Origin: Brachycybe producta
Taxonomy: Eukaryota > Arthropoda > Diplopoda > Playtdesmida > Andrognathidae
Direction: 5' to 3'
Length of the DNA: 64,000 bases
Assembly: GCA_036925085.1 (NCBI GenBank)
Contig: JAUPFP010000007.1
Coordinates: 2,014,247-2,078,246 of the forward strand
A program made the translations under genes and the position numbers. The notes under the pieces are model-generated. The model was given only the letters and a program-made list of their open reading frames with translations, searched no databases and was not told the DNA's origin. Positions 47,023-58,818 of this stretch are shown one piece after another; the stretch's first letter is position 1, and every line of letters starts with the position of its first letter.

Positions 47023-47189
47023 TAATTTAATAATTTAATATTATTTCTTTCATTTGTATCTTCTGAATTAATAATGTAGGATTCATATATAGAGGATTCG
47101 AGATTCGGGAGATTTGAGGGATTCGAGAACCTTTTAGGATTCGGATTCGAGTTAATTTAGGATTCATCCCACCTCTAGTTATAACATTC

Positions 47190-48230
47190 CGTTATAAACT
47201 TTTTACAACAATTCATATTTATGTGCAACAGCATTGTTATTAAGTAATAATGTAAAAAAAATAATGGCGTTGCAACTTTGCATGACTGTGTAGATTTAAT
47301 CTTAAATTTGACTAAATTTGACCATATATTAGTTTTATTGGTTTGATCATGTACAGGTCATAATATTTTCAAAATACAAAAAGAAAATTACCTGTCTTTC
47401 GTGTCCCAATTTTCGTTTTGCTTTCAACTATAGCCAGTGACCTAATGATATCAAAAGGTGTTTGATGTATGTTCTTTGGTCATGCAATAATGAATGTTTT
47501 CTCATAGGTAATAATATTAAATTATTATTAAAAATGACCCTCAGATCTTCTTCATCCAATCATTGGAATATAAAGAGAGAGAGAAACTTGCCAATTGCAA
47601 TAAATATTATCTGTGAAAATTATTATTTATCTTGTTTGTCGTTGTTGACATCAATTTTATTGATTAAGTTCAGGTAAATTACGACAGGTGACATGTTTTT
47701 TCATTTATATGTAAGCATCAAATAATTATGGCTATTGATTCGATTAGGGGTAGACCCCTCAGGCATAGTTTTTTTTTTACCATTTTCGGTGGTTTTCTGA
47801 TAAAATTCGGTGAAGTCAGACTTAGCCGCATTTGATCTGGTGGCACTCGGCTGTGCTAAAATTCGGTGCATATTCGGCTGATTCGCTGCTTCGAGTTCCG
47901 AGCAGTTGAGAAAAAGTAAATAAAATTTTTACTAAAGAAAGTTAATTTCATTCATTAGAAACACTGGACTAAATTTCAATTTTCAAGTTACAATAATTGA
48001 AAATTATCGTCAATAAAACTGTTTAGTTTCTCAGGTCCCAATGAAGAATGGTGGCCATTGCATAAATGTAAAGTTATGGAGAACATGCAACTAACAACAT
48101 GCTAATTGCAACTGGCCCAGAGGACGTTCACAAATATAATCCTGCAATTTTATTTAATAATATTAAACTTTTTTCGGCTAAGCTGAAATTATTTCCGGCG
48201 GATTATTCCGCAGATTTTGGTGGAATACAC
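47190..48230. other. Gene-free interval
   Basis: A local cluster of ATTCGG words at about 47780-47895 (TTTTCGGTGGTTTTCTG, AAATTCGGTGCATATTCGGC) is suggestive of an old element but has no defined ends. Confidence 0.5.
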
Positions 48231-48237
48231 CTAAATA

Positions 48238-48334
48238 TGTATTGAATTTTGCAGATTCACTAGCAGTTTGATGGTTTTGCAGGTTGCATAGGCAATCTGC
48301 AGATTGACTGATTCTGCAGATTGACAGTAACATA
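48238..48334 (+). mobile_element. Right-half fragment of the 12438-12643 element
   Basis: TATTGAATTTTGCAGATTCA, then GGCAATCTGCAGATTGACTG and GATTGACAGTAACATA, match the right half of the element at 12438. The left half is absent. Confidence 0.85.
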
Positions 48335-48691
48335 GATCTATAAAACAAATTGTAAAACACCAAGGATCCCGAAATTACACTGTTCCTAGGGTATAAACGT
48401 CTCACACATCGAAAATGTTAATTTTGGATTTGAATTTGAAAAATTACTCTGATAGCAGCCAATTAAGAAGGCTTGTGGCAGAGGAACAAAAGTCCATTTG
48501 CAGCAATGTCAGAAGCAAATAACAATTTTGATATAAAAATCAAAACTTTATGTAAGAAATTACAAAGACTTTTTTTTAAATTTGTAACCAGTAAGTTTTT
48601 GCATTTGGACTGGCGATGAAAACACAAATTTAATTACGAATTTCTTATTTTTGAGTTTTCTTTAAATTTTTTTTTTTTTGGCTTTTGCCAA

Positions 48692-48954
48692 GGAGACAGA
48701 CTAAACGTCTTTATTATGATACTGACTATACAAAGTGGACTCTGTATCGGCCTGAAAATCCTTTAATTTGCGTGCTTTTTATAGTGAAAACGTCTGTAAT
48801 ACTATACAGACAAATAGCCAAAAAATGTTGGAAAATAAAAAAATTCATACCGATACAGAGTGGACTCTGTATCGGCCTGAAAATTCGTAAATTGTCGCAC
48901 TTTCCATGACGATACTGACTAGTCAGTATCATCATACAGACGTTTAGTCTGTCC
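48692..48954. mobile_element. TIR element, about 263 bp (GGAGACAGACTAAACGTCT ends)
   Basis: Left arm GGAGACAGACTAAACGTCTT...; right arm ending GACGTTTAGTCTGTCC. Inside, GTGGACTCTGTATCGGCCTG followed by AAAAT occurs twice as a direct repeat (about 48737 and 48862), and ATACTGACTA/TAGTCAGTAT forms part of the arms. Single copy. Confidence 0.85.
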
Positions 48955-48959
48955 TTTTG

Positions 48960-50048
48960 CGAAGTATTTTAATCAAGGCTTTTCACAAAATAAAGAACAT
49001 TCTCAATTACGATTACATTCGACCAGAATTGTTTTTGAAAAATATCGACGTTAACGTAAATGTAAAACGTCTTTTATATGTGAACCACTCATTTAGAAGG
49101 AACAAATTTAACATCCTTTTTTTTTAAAAAAATACTTGGTTTTAGTATTTTTCTTATCGCCTTAGAAAAAACAAATTGAGACTAGATATTTAATTCATAC
49201 TCACGATTATTATATTTTTTTTAATGTTTTCAATTCGTGTTGTAGACTCATAAATTTTCACCTAATTTGAGAAGGTTTTTTTTTCTTTCTCTCTGTCTCT
49301 CTTTTCCAACACTTTTTTTTTTGTGTGTAAACTTTTCTTAAACATTTGTTGTATTAAGAGTTTTGATCAAGAGTGTTATTGGTTAACAAGACTAAATGTT
49401 TCCCTAGAATACCTCTAATTTTCTATAATTATCAGATATATGGAGTCGTGATTACACGAAGTTGGTTCTAAAAATTGTATAAGAGGTGATGATGATGATG
49501 ATGATGGTTGGTGTTGTTTTTTTTAAAAAAACTTCAAAGCCTATTTTTCAGAGGGCGGTTTTCATAGTATAAATTTATACTTAATCGGAAATGGGTCTGA
49601 GGAAGGCGTCAATGAGAAACAAATTTTGGGGTTTCAAAATATATATTTGTCTTGTTAAGATTTTTTAAAGGTGGTTTTTTCTTCTTCTTCTTCAAGACTC
49701 TCTTGAAGCAAAAGGTGATGTTTATCTTGGTGTTTGTTCTGGTTGCGTGATGATACCTATACTTGTAAATGTGTGTGGTGTTTGTCTATAATGTTCTTCT
49801 ACACACATGTTGTTATAAGATTCAACCTAAAGGCCCCCTTCATTATCAATTGGATAATAACAGGGTGTTTACTTCGATTTTCTTCTTTCTCCCCTCCCTT
49901 TAGTCCATAAGAAAAATCATGTATACATATGCAAAGGTGTGAAAATTAGTCTGCAACCTTTTGTTGAAATACTTTTTTCATATTTTCATTGCAGATTTTA
50001 TGCTATTTATGGAATTTTTAAGTCTAGTACAGACCGGTCGATAATCGA
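48960..50048. other. Gene-free AT-rich interval
   Basis: T9A7 at 49117-49132 and a (GAT)n near 49488-49505. Nothing else recognised. Confidence 0.5.
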
Positions 50049-50052
50049 CAAA

Positions 50053-50250
50053 CCCCAAGTGGCACAACATGTTGGCCTAATGTATGCATTATTTATATTG
50101 GCAACAACCTTTTGGGCCAACAAGTAGGCCCTACATCAAACAGTGGGACCAACGGCCAAACACAATGTTGGTCAGATCATTAGGCCAACATTTTTACATA
50201 AATCTCAATGGTTGGCATTGTGTTGGTTCATTGTTGGTGTGCTGCCTGGG
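50053..50250. mobile_element. Short TIR element with GTTGGCC words, 198 bp
   Basis: The left end CCCCAAGTGGCACAACATGT and the right end CATTGTTGGTGTGCTGCCTG (then GG) are imperfect inverted copies. The body is filled with GTTGGCC/GGCCAAC words in both orientations. No clear duplication. Overlapping short frames on the + strand are artefacts of the GTTGG repetition. Confidence 0.65.
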
Positions 50251-50254
50251 ACGT

Positions 50255-50735
50255 ATCACCGACTTGACGGACACAGCAACTTGTATCTGAATACATGTGG
50301 CCAGAGATGTTGGCGTGTTCAAATTGAATTCAGTTTCTGTTGTTCCCTTACATGAAATAATAAGTCACAATGTGTAAATGAAGTTCACTATTTTCATTAA
50401 CCCTTCACATTAAAAATCCTTCGTCGTTGCTTGTTCGGTTTTAGGTACAAACTGAACGTTGTTTTCCATTTGAAGTGGGGAAACAAGAGAAACAAGCAAC
50501 ACTCTTTGTTGTCAAGGCGACAGATACTCGGGAAATGTTGCTTTGTGTCTGCAAAAACATCTGCTGTCATCGGGAAACATCGCTCTCGACAATGTTTTCG
50601 GCGATTATTACCCAGTCTGTACTACACTTTAAGTAACTGCAAGCAAACACGATTACTTTTGTAAAAAAGACTAATTATTGTATTGGTTGGATTGACTTTT
50701 GTTAGTAGAGAATTCTCAATTTTGCAATTTGCAAA
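50255..50735. other. Gene-free interval
   Basis: A 77-codon frame at 50431-50664 shows no domain. Its DNA contains GAAACATCGCTCTCGACAAT and inverted GGGAAATGTTGC/GGGAAACATCGC-type words, more like a repeat than an exon. Confidence 0.45.
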
Positions 50736-50740
50736 CCTAA

Positions 50741-50850
50741 GCCCAAGTTACGATTATACGACGAAGTGCAGTACATACTGAATAATGACGTCATTATTCC
50801 TCATATTACTGTCTGCGCTGCACTTCGTCGTATAATCGTAACCAGGCCTT
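50741..50850. mobile_element. Short palindromic element with AGCC-like ends
   Basis: GCCCAAGTTACGATTATACG, continuing ACGAAGTGCAG, mirrors CTGCACTTCGTCGTATAATC, continuing GTAACCAGGCC. It is about 110 bp in total with a central AATGACGTCATT. Flanks CTAA and TTAG resemble a modified TTAA. Confidence 0.75.
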
Positions 50851-51364
50851 TAGTTTTTGTTGCTTCAGAATTTAGATCACCTTGTCAATTTTATTTATAA
50901 AAAAGGTGGTTCTCCAGAGAATTCAGATTTACATGAAAACAAAAACGCACCCTTTGAATGATGATTGTTATTTATTGAGGTTGTCTTTGTAAATTGCTAC
51001 CAAAGTTAGGTTTCAGTTTAGCTTTTTTAGGGCACTTTTTAGATATCTTTATTCCATATGTTCAAAATTTGGGTGGATTGATTTTCATTCTTTTTTTTTA
51101 GATTTTCATCACAAAAGCAAAATGTTTTATGGGATTATTATCATGTATAAGTGATTAATTGGGCAATTTAAAGTGCCATAAATGAAGCCATTGTGTCAAA
51201 GTTGATCTGAGGGACGAACTTGTATCTCTTTATATAATTTGACCATGGTCTGATTTGTATATTGAAGTTCTGTTTAGTAATAAATATGTTCAAGTAGGAA
51301 CTGCAAGTTAGGCACAAAGTAAAGTAGAAAATTTGAACTTGGACACTCAGAACAGGGTTCCAGT

Positions 51365-51480
51365 ATCGTTTCTGTCACAAACGACGTCCCAACTGGTACT
51401 GTGTATCCCCTTGATCCCAGTTCGGATCGAGTGCCTAACAAGCCGCTCGCAAGGCCATTCCAACTAGACTAACTTGTTAC
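51365..51480 (-). repeat. Possible tRNA-derived SINE head
   Basis: On the - strand AATGGCCTTGCGAGCGG resembles the A-box region of Leu/Ser-type tRNAs, followed by CACTCGATCCGAACTGGGAT. The segment is more GC-rich than its surroundings. It does not fold as an obvious cloverleaf, and only one copy is visible. Confidence 0.3.
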
Positions 51481-51572
51481 ATTACAGTCTCGGTTCGCCT
51501 AGTGTATATTCGCCTTAAAATTTACATTCTTTACATTCTGACCTTCTAGAAAAAAAGCAAGTATGTGATTAA

Positions 51573-51859
51573 TACCTTGTACACACACATGAGTTAAGGT
51601 GAATTATACGGAATCCAGTTAAGGACACCATGAACCAAATAAAAATTGACTTTATTATTAATATTTTAAATTGAAATACTAAATCAATATTTTGTCAATA
51701 GTTTACAGTATATAATTATATTTAAGTATTAACTCAGTATTTTCAGATTTATTAACTGAATAAATTGAATTCGACATATTGATTGTTTGCCCTTCACGGG
51801 GCTCTGTAGAACACGTTTATTATTTAAATGCATTTAAGTTATCAGGTGTGTAATAGGTA
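51573..51859 (-). mobile_element. TACC...GGTA element, copy 3 (reverse orientation)
   Basis: Begins TACCTTGTACACACACATGA and ends GGTGTGTAATAGGTA. The interior is the reverse complement of copies at 3104 and 19672 (TGAATTATACGGAATCCAGT, TTGAATTCGACATATTG). Flanked by TAA and TTA. Confidence 0.9.
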
Positions 51860-51864
51860 TTAGA

Positions 51865-53365
51865 TTGCTTTCTGTAAAATTGTAGGTGGAGCTAGCATTG
51901 TTCTCGGACACGTTTGCATTACAAACTTTCCGCCCACATGTTTTTTTTCTTTTCCGGACGCTATTTTTCTGTTTTCTTTAAAGATAAATAGTTTTTTCTT
52001 TAGTTTCTGATTGCGCCCATTGTTTAATTGTTGTACATTGTTTTTCTTTGTTGGAAGTGAGCTGTCTTAGCCTGGTGGGCTTGGCTCATTTTTACACAAT
52101 GTTGGTCTCTACTTGGAACCTTTCTCAAGTGAGAAGTTTAATTTAAATTTTTTTTTTTGGCTTTATGAATGGTTATTGAAGTCTGGAATGGAACTTTTGA
52201 AATGGAAAATTTGAAATAATTTATAAATTGTTACCCACAACGGGTAGCAATTTATAAATTATTTCAAATTTTCAATTTAACAATTCTTTTGACGCAACAA
52301 CAAAAACATTGTGAAAAGAAACAAATAAAAGTACTTTAAGCCCAAAGAGGGGGAAAGTATAATAAAGGTTAGGAATTTTATGAATTTCATCTTTGTACAT
52401 TTGTTATAACTTATTAGAAGATTGTTAAAAATAAAATAAATTACATGTAAATGTTGTCATTTAAATTCAGACAAAAAAAAATTCTCAATGAAAACAATTT
52501 CAGTTATGCTGTTCTAATTTTGTCTGTTTTTTTTTCTTCTAGAGATACATTTTTATGAAGTCCTCCTTCCCTCTGTCTCTCCCCCTCTTCTCTTTATTAA
52601 TAATGGTTTCCAAAACTCCTTCCATTGTCGAATATGTAACTTGAGTGTCACAGCCCATTAAAAATAAAATTTATTGCTTGTTCAAATATGGAAATTTTAT
52701 TGATAATAATTGGATAGGTTGTAATGATGGGATGGCAACAGGTGACGATGTAAACTTTGCTTTCTCCCCCCATCCACCCACTTTTCTCCCTCCATCTTTG
52801 TCTCTTCAGTTTAAATGGTGTGTGTCACAAAATTTGTGGCACCTCTCCGTCATCTTTTCCATTACTTTATTATTCCCTTCCATCTTCCTACAGAGTGTCC
52901 AAAAATGTATATACAATTTGGTTGTTAATGAGTCATAATAATACAACTTCGGAAATTCATTGCAAGTAAACTGGAAGAGCGGGAATAGAAATGTTAGGTG
53001 CAGTACATTCCCAGTGATGTCTGCGAGACAAGAATGTCTTCATTTCCCGTGTGCAATGCGCGCCTCAAAAGTTGACCAATTCGGAGTGGGCGTCGTTGAA
53101 AAGCTCATAACTTTCATGTTTATTTTCTTAAATTTTAGTAAATGTTACAACACAGGTTAGATATAAAAATATTACAGTACATGTTTTTTTGTGTTTAACA
53201 TGTCTCTCCATTCTCGTTAAGGCATTGCTGATCTAGGTGCGAAACTGATCTCAAACAACAATTAAGGTTTCTTTTGCAATTATGCGATAATTCTCTTTGA
53301 TTTCTAAATACTTATACAATTAAAGCAAGAAATCGAATAGAATTGTCTCACAATTACAAGAGATA
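51865..53365. other. Gene-free interval with a hairpin
   Basis: Apart from the hairpin at 52205-52273, short open frames at 52645-53160 have no domains. The segment 53221-53270 (GCGAAACTGATCTCAAACAA) resembles 53641-53690. Confidence 0.5.
52205..52273. repeat. 32-bp inverted repeat with a 5-nt loop
   Basis: GAAAATTTGAAATAATTTAT... and its reverse complement are separated by ACAAC, with one mismatched pair near the loop (GTTACCC against GGGTAGC). Confidence 0.95.
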
Positions 53366-53371
53366 CATTAA

Positions 53372-53608
53372 AGCGGTGATCACACTGACCATTTTTTTTC
53401 TCTCGCAAGATTCCATACTAGAAAAAAGTCAAATATCGCTGTGAATCTCGCAGTTTCTTGCAATCAGATCATCGATTTATGTAAGATAGTTTACAAGAAA
53501 CCACTTTTATAAGTCTTGCAAGCGTATTATCACATTGGCAATTGCAATTAATTCAAGGACATATTGCAGTAAGTTTTGCTTTAAATATTGCCATTGTGAT
53601 CGCTCCTT
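53372..53608. mobile_element. AGC-type TIR element beside TTAA
   Basis: The left end AGCGGTGATCACACTGACCA, preceded by TTAA (53368-53371), is matched imperfectly by TGCCATTGTGATCGCTCCT at the right. Its right end is also the left arm of the palindrome 53582-53710. Confidence 0.65.
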
Positions 53609-53710
53609 TATTGATGTTTGCAGATCAGTTAATCATCAAGGCATTGTTAACATTGATGAGAAACTGATCTGCAAACATCAATAAAGGAGCGATCACAATG
53701 GCAATATTTA
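53582..53710. repeat. Perfect 49-bp inverted repeat with a 31-nt spacer
   Basis: Positions 53582-53630 are the exact reverse complement of 53662-53710. The arms contain the element end GCCATTGTGATCGCTCCTTT. The perfect identity implies a recent origin. Confidence 0.96.
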
Positions 53711-53904
53711 AAAAATGGACGACATTTTGAAAACTTGAGATAATGCATCATTTATAAACATAAAACATGCCATGCTTTTATTATCTAATATTTATTGTAA
53801 CATTTACTCTTAATTATAAAATTATTCTTAATTAAATTTAAGAAAATAAACATCACAGTTATTTACAACCAAAGTGTGTATACATTTTTGGAACAATCTG
53901 CAGG

Positions 53905-54028
<124 letters not shown>

Positions 54029-54348
54029 TATGTATTGATAATGACGTCATTTCCATTTATAATTGAATAAAGAAATAGACATCTACAGACTCACAAGAAA
54101 AAAAAAATATGAAACACAATGTTCATGAATCTCATTATTCATAAACGCTTAATTTAAATAAATATTTGTCTCTCGTCATTAGTTTGTGGTTGGTTTAGTT
54201 TTATACATTATATTCCGTGCTTCTTCTTCTTCTTCTTCTTCTTGAATAGTTATTATTTAATTATGTCTGAACCGATTAGATGATAATGTTTCTTGTTTTA
54301 ATGAAAGACCACACTTGAAGAAGAATAAGATATAGTGGAATAAGGGGG

Positions 54349-54349
<1 letters not shown>

Positions 54350-54409
<60 letters not shown>
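54350..54409. repeat. (GA)n microsatellite
   Basis: About 60 bp of GA with one GAAAGA interruption. Confidence 0.97.
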
Positions 54410-54412
<3 letters not shown>

Positions 54413-54414
54413 AG

Positions 54415-57060
54415 ATCCTAAAATAGTGATTGGAAAATAAGATGAGGAAGGGGGGGGGGGTGAATTTAAAATTTAAGGGGACTGTATCAATAATTGTTTT
54501 AGAATATATTGAAAGAGAATAATGGTGATGGTGGAGGGAGTTTGAGAGATTGTCATTGGTTTCTATAAAAGTGCAAATGGGGAAAATGGGGGGTCCTCAC
54601 CTCAAGAATCCTGACTCATTCACACACACACACACTCTACTGAATAATTCATAAACTTAAAAATTATTTGTTGCGGTCATTTCTTGTCTCCTATTTTCAT
54701 TTGTATCATCATGAGATATACATAAGGAACTTTTTTAAGGCATTGATATATATATTCTATAGTTTGATTAGTGAAACATAAAAACAAAAGACAAAAATGG
54801 ACAACAAATAACAGTAGTGAAATAACAAAATAACTTCTTATCATTGTAATTTTATATATTATAATAATGTAACTGTCGAAAAAAAAAATGTTTTATAATA
54901 AATAATTTATGCTTGAATTTTGTTATCTGTTTTGTATGTGTGTTAATCATTATGAATAAAATGATTGATGTCACAAAGTTATAACAATACAATTGGTAGA
55001 AAAATTTCAAACTTTTTTTTTGTTGTCTTATCTACTAAGTAATAACTTCTAGAATTTTAAGATCTCTTCTTCTAAATGATGATTTTTTTTTTGTTTTAAA
55101 TATTTTCTAACTTTCATGTTACGCCCTCATATAATTACGTATTCATAACTTAGAAAATCTATGATCTTAAGTAACGAATTTGTTATCCATGATAAATTGT
55201 TTATCCTTTTTTTTTAGATAATTTTTTTGTTCTTCACCAATTTTTAGGTCTCTTATTATATCCACACTTCAACCATATTTAGTCTACAATATAAGACACC
55301 TATAAAATATATTCTAAAAGATGAGGCAATGATGATGAGGGTTTTTTTTTTGGATTTAATACCCATTAAATTCAACTTGTGAGCAATTTAAGTAAATTCA
55401 GTCTTTGTGCTTGAACCCTATAATTGAACCTGGAATTGGCCCACAGTGAAAAATGAATTGAATATCTTGTCAGTTAAATATAATGCTGATGTCGTTCATT
55501 GCCTTCTTTTTTTTCTGGCCTCATATATATATATATACATTATATAAGGCCTATGGTAATGTTGCTAGTTGCTGATAATAATCGCAATTGCATTATTTCT
55601 TATAATATACCTTAGGATGCCAGACAAGACAAAGTGTTGTATGTATGTGTACATTATTGCCCTTTTTTTTTTGAATAGAACAAAAAATATTGTCGATTTT
55701 TATCAGTTACTAAATTTTAAGCAAAAAAAGACGCCTTATATACTAAATTTTTCTTTATACCTATATAGCTTGTTAATATTCTTGAATCTTGAGCGATTTT
55801 TTGACACCCCTATTTTTTTATTCTATTCAGTTTCTTTTAGAATTTAACAATGTTATATATGGACGTTTTTTTTTTTCATTGTAAAAAAAAAAGTTCCATA
55901 CTTATTCTTTGAATCCGATTATTAGACTTATGACTAGAAAGCTGCCATTAATTCTATATTAGCGCCACCTTGATGTGGTTTGAGCATTTTTTTTGAGAGA
56001 GAGAGAGAAAGAGAAAGAGTAAAAAAGATAAAGGGGGAGTTTGCAAAACATAACTCAAAATATTACTTTGTTCTGAAACCGCCATTGTTTTATGTTTAAA
56101 GTAATAATTCTTGATTTTCAAATATGAACTATACAATGGGTTTATGTTTTAAAAGAATGTAATATTAACTTTTTTTTCTTCTTGACTCTCTTTGAGTAAA
56201 TATGGTATTTTGAAGAAAAAAAGTTGTAGGCCTACATTTGATTTTATACAATGGTGTCAATGAAATTATTGTAATAAAATGGCTAAAATAAAGAAAAATG
56301 ACTATATTGAGGGGTGGGGACCAGGGGGGATGCTTTCTAGACTGTATTTGATGGAGCTTTTTTTTGGAGGTGAGTTGGTGCAGAAATGGACTGGATGCCG
56401 GGCTCAACTGTTCTGCTTGAGGAACTTAAGGTGTTTTTTGGTGGTATTTTTTTTTTGTTGGTTGGTCTGGGCGCCTCATAGATTTCATTAATCATATCAC
56501 TAATTAGATGGCCAGTAAGTTGTTTAGTAATATACAGAAGACGTAAAAGAAGAAGAACCGACAAATTTAGCCAATCGTCGTGGACCTTCTTATAATATAC
56601 ATTTTATTACATTTTTCTTCTAATATAAAAATGGGCCCAATTATGTTTTAAAAGCTATCGTCCCCAATATAGCTTTAAAGCAGGTATAATAAAGCAAACC
56701 ACAATACAGGTTTAAATTTTTTTTAAAAAGTTTTAATTCTGTGTAATGTTTTGTAATGATGCACTTTTACTGAGGTTTTAATTCTCATTTTGAATAACGA
56801 TCTGTTTTTTTTTTGGTTTCTAAACGTGATTTTGAACTTGTTTAAAGACATGTTAAAGAACAGCAGGGTTATTTTTAGGTATAGACATATAGGAATTAAA
56901 CGTTTATTCACATTTGTATTTATGGTCAGTTTAACAGTGTGAATTTTATGATAACTACAATTGATGGTTTAAAATAATAGATACGCCTACAGAGTGTGTT
57001 CATAAAGTTAATATTTTATATTTAAAGGTATTCCTACTATCACCATCTTAAATTGATGCT
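54415..57060. other. Gene-free AT-rich interval
   Basis: G10 near 54451-54460, (CA)n near 54623-54634 and long A/T runs. The word AGCGCCACCTTGATG at about 55962 is a weak CTCF-like site. No gene or bounded element recognised. Confidence 0.5.
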
Positions 57061-57067
57061 TGATTAA

Positions 57068-57710
57068 AGCCCCTATCACACTAGCAACCTCCGATGCAAT
57101 TTAACATGCAGTGCAACCAGTGATGTGACTTGCAACTAGAACTTTGTAATATCACACTATGTAACCTAGTTTCCAATCAAGTTTTCAAAACTTCGTTAAT
57201 CTCAAGGGGTCGACACATTCGGGTGAATCTCGTATGGCATCGAAAGCCATTTTATGTTTAATCCGCGTTTTACTGAATTTTAAAATTTCAATTCTAATTC
57301 TGGATATCCAGTAAAATGCAGCTAAAAAGTAAAATCACTTTCCATCCACACGATTCTGCTGTGAATCGTAGTGAAAATCGTACATGATTTTCTTCAATGA
57401 CTACCCCCTTGGTTTGTGTCCATATTGGGATCAACTTACAGGAAGTTCATAAACCGGAAGTCATGAAACCGGGAATTCGTTCAATGTTACAGATGTCATT
57501 TCCGGCAAACGGCCTGATTGGTAGTTTGTCAGAAAGTTACATGAAAAGTCTCTCAAAAGTTGAACCTGTTCAACTTGGTGAGACTGAGTCTCACACTAGT
57601 TGAAAGGAAAATTTTATCAAGTTGCATGTCATATCACACTATAAACATTGAAGTTGCAATGTCACATTGCACGTTTTATCGCATCAAAAGTTGCTAGTGT
57701 GATAGGGGCT
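57068..57710. mobile_element. AGCC-type TIR element flanked by exact TTAA
   Basis: The left end AGCCCCTATCACACTAGCAA mirrors TTGCTAGTGTGATAGGGGCT at the right. TTAA flanks both sides exactly (57064-57067 and 57711-57714). The body is the reverse complement of 10754-11444. This is the best-preserved member of the TTAA/AGCC group. A TTAA duplication is a hallmark of piggyBac, but the AGCC tip is not the usual piggyBac CCY tip. Confidence 0.92.
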
Positions 57711-57757
57711 TTAAACACTGAATGTATTAAGATAGTAAATACTTGCATAGAATGTAG

Positions 57758-58075
57758 TAGTTGTGAAAAATACCTGTGTAAATGCAAGGTATATGGCGCC
57801 TGCAACCTCCATAGGTGGCAAACTACACTCGCGGCCAATTATTAGTTGAAATAGAATGCCTTTTTAGCTATAACACATATAAGTGAAGAGAGAGAGATAG
57901 CACGTGTAGAGAAATAGTGATGACGCAATTAAAAGTTTGCCACGTGAAAAAAAAAGGAAGAAGAAGGTGAGTCAAGAGTTGAAGAGTGTCAGTACATTTC
58001 TAGGGGAGGAGGGCTAGTGGCGCCATCTAACGTAGCGTTAATAACGCACAAAATAAATGATATACTTGCATTCTT
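57758..58075 (+). repeat. Interspersed repeat D, copy 2
   Basis: Matches 58819-59281 and the reverse of 13510-13905: ATACCTGTGTAAATGCAAGG, TGGCGCCTGCAACCTCCATA, AGTTTGCCACGTGAAAAAAA, CTAGTGGCGCCATCTAACG. It ends where the hairpin 58076-58136 begins. Confidence 0.82.
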
Positions 58076-58136
58076 AAAGATATGATTTGTTATATCATTA
58101 TAACATTGTTATAATGATATAACAAATCATATCTTT
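58076..58136. repeat. Perfect 29-bp hairpin with a 3-nt loop
   Basis: AAAGATATGATTTGTTATAT... (58076-58104) is the exact reverse complement of 58108-58136, with the loop ATT. It starts at the word AAAGATA, which in copy 3 of repeat D (near 59193) continues without a hairpin. Confidence 0.97.
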
Positions 58137-58139
58137 TCT

Positions 58140-58815
58140 ACTATTGAAACCACCACTATACCTGTGTATGTATTTTTCTCTCTTCTTTTACAAAGATTAT
58201 TCAGTCTGAAGTTTTAAAAAATATTTCTATCTTTTTTTCTTTCTTACAAAAATATTATTATATATCTATACACACATATCATGAAGATGTATGAAAATTT
58301 CATTGAAAACGTGATAGACTCATATGTAAGTGTAATCCTCTATGGCTGGTTAGTGTACAATATTTTGTTTAGTTTCACGCCGTTTGTAAACGACTTTAAA
58401 TCTGTCATTTTTATACAATTTTGAACTGTTTCTACCTCTGTGTAGACAATAGATAAACTCTTTAAATTGTGTAATATCTTTATTTGAATGTGTTTTTTTG
58501 TTGTTGTTGTTGTCTTCAATTTGTACTTGGCTATTTCATAGTCTAGACTACAATATATAAAATACAAAATGTTTATATATAAACTAAAATGAACGCTAAA
58601 TCTGGGGGCAAATACCATAGAATTTCATTTTTTCTTTGTAGGTTTTAGTTTGACAACTTATAATATTTCAAATTCAATAAATTAACTGAAAAATACAAAA
58701 GTCCGGATTCTAAAAGTTTATAAGGCACCATAAAAATACACGTACAGCGCCATCTAGTAATTTTAAAACACTTTAGTTCTGAAAACACCATTGTTTTCTG
58801 AGTGGAAGTATATTA
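58140..58815. other. Gene-free AT-rich interval
   Basis: Nothing recognised apart from the CTCF-like word GCGCCATCTAGTAA near 58747. Confidence 0.5.
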
Positions 58816-58818
58816 TTA

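Larger units (their letters stand above)
46225..47177. mobile_element. hAT-like element with an exact 8-bp duplication; carries two nested insertions
   Basis: The left end TATAGGGACGGGACATTCGA mirrors GATTCATCCCACCTCTA at the right (TAxAGGxxGGGA...GAATCC). GTTATAAC flanks both sides (46217-46224 and 47178-47185). The subterminal regions are filled with ATTCGA/TCGAAT words in both orientations. The middle is occupied by a Tc1/mariner-like MITE, itself interrupted by a foldback element. Confidence 0.88.

Noticed and set aside
50431-50664. Possible exon after a TTTTAG acceptor-like sequence
   Set aside because: No recognisable domain, and the DNA contains internal repeated GGGAAA(T/C)- words suggestive of a repeat. 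No neighbouring exon was found.
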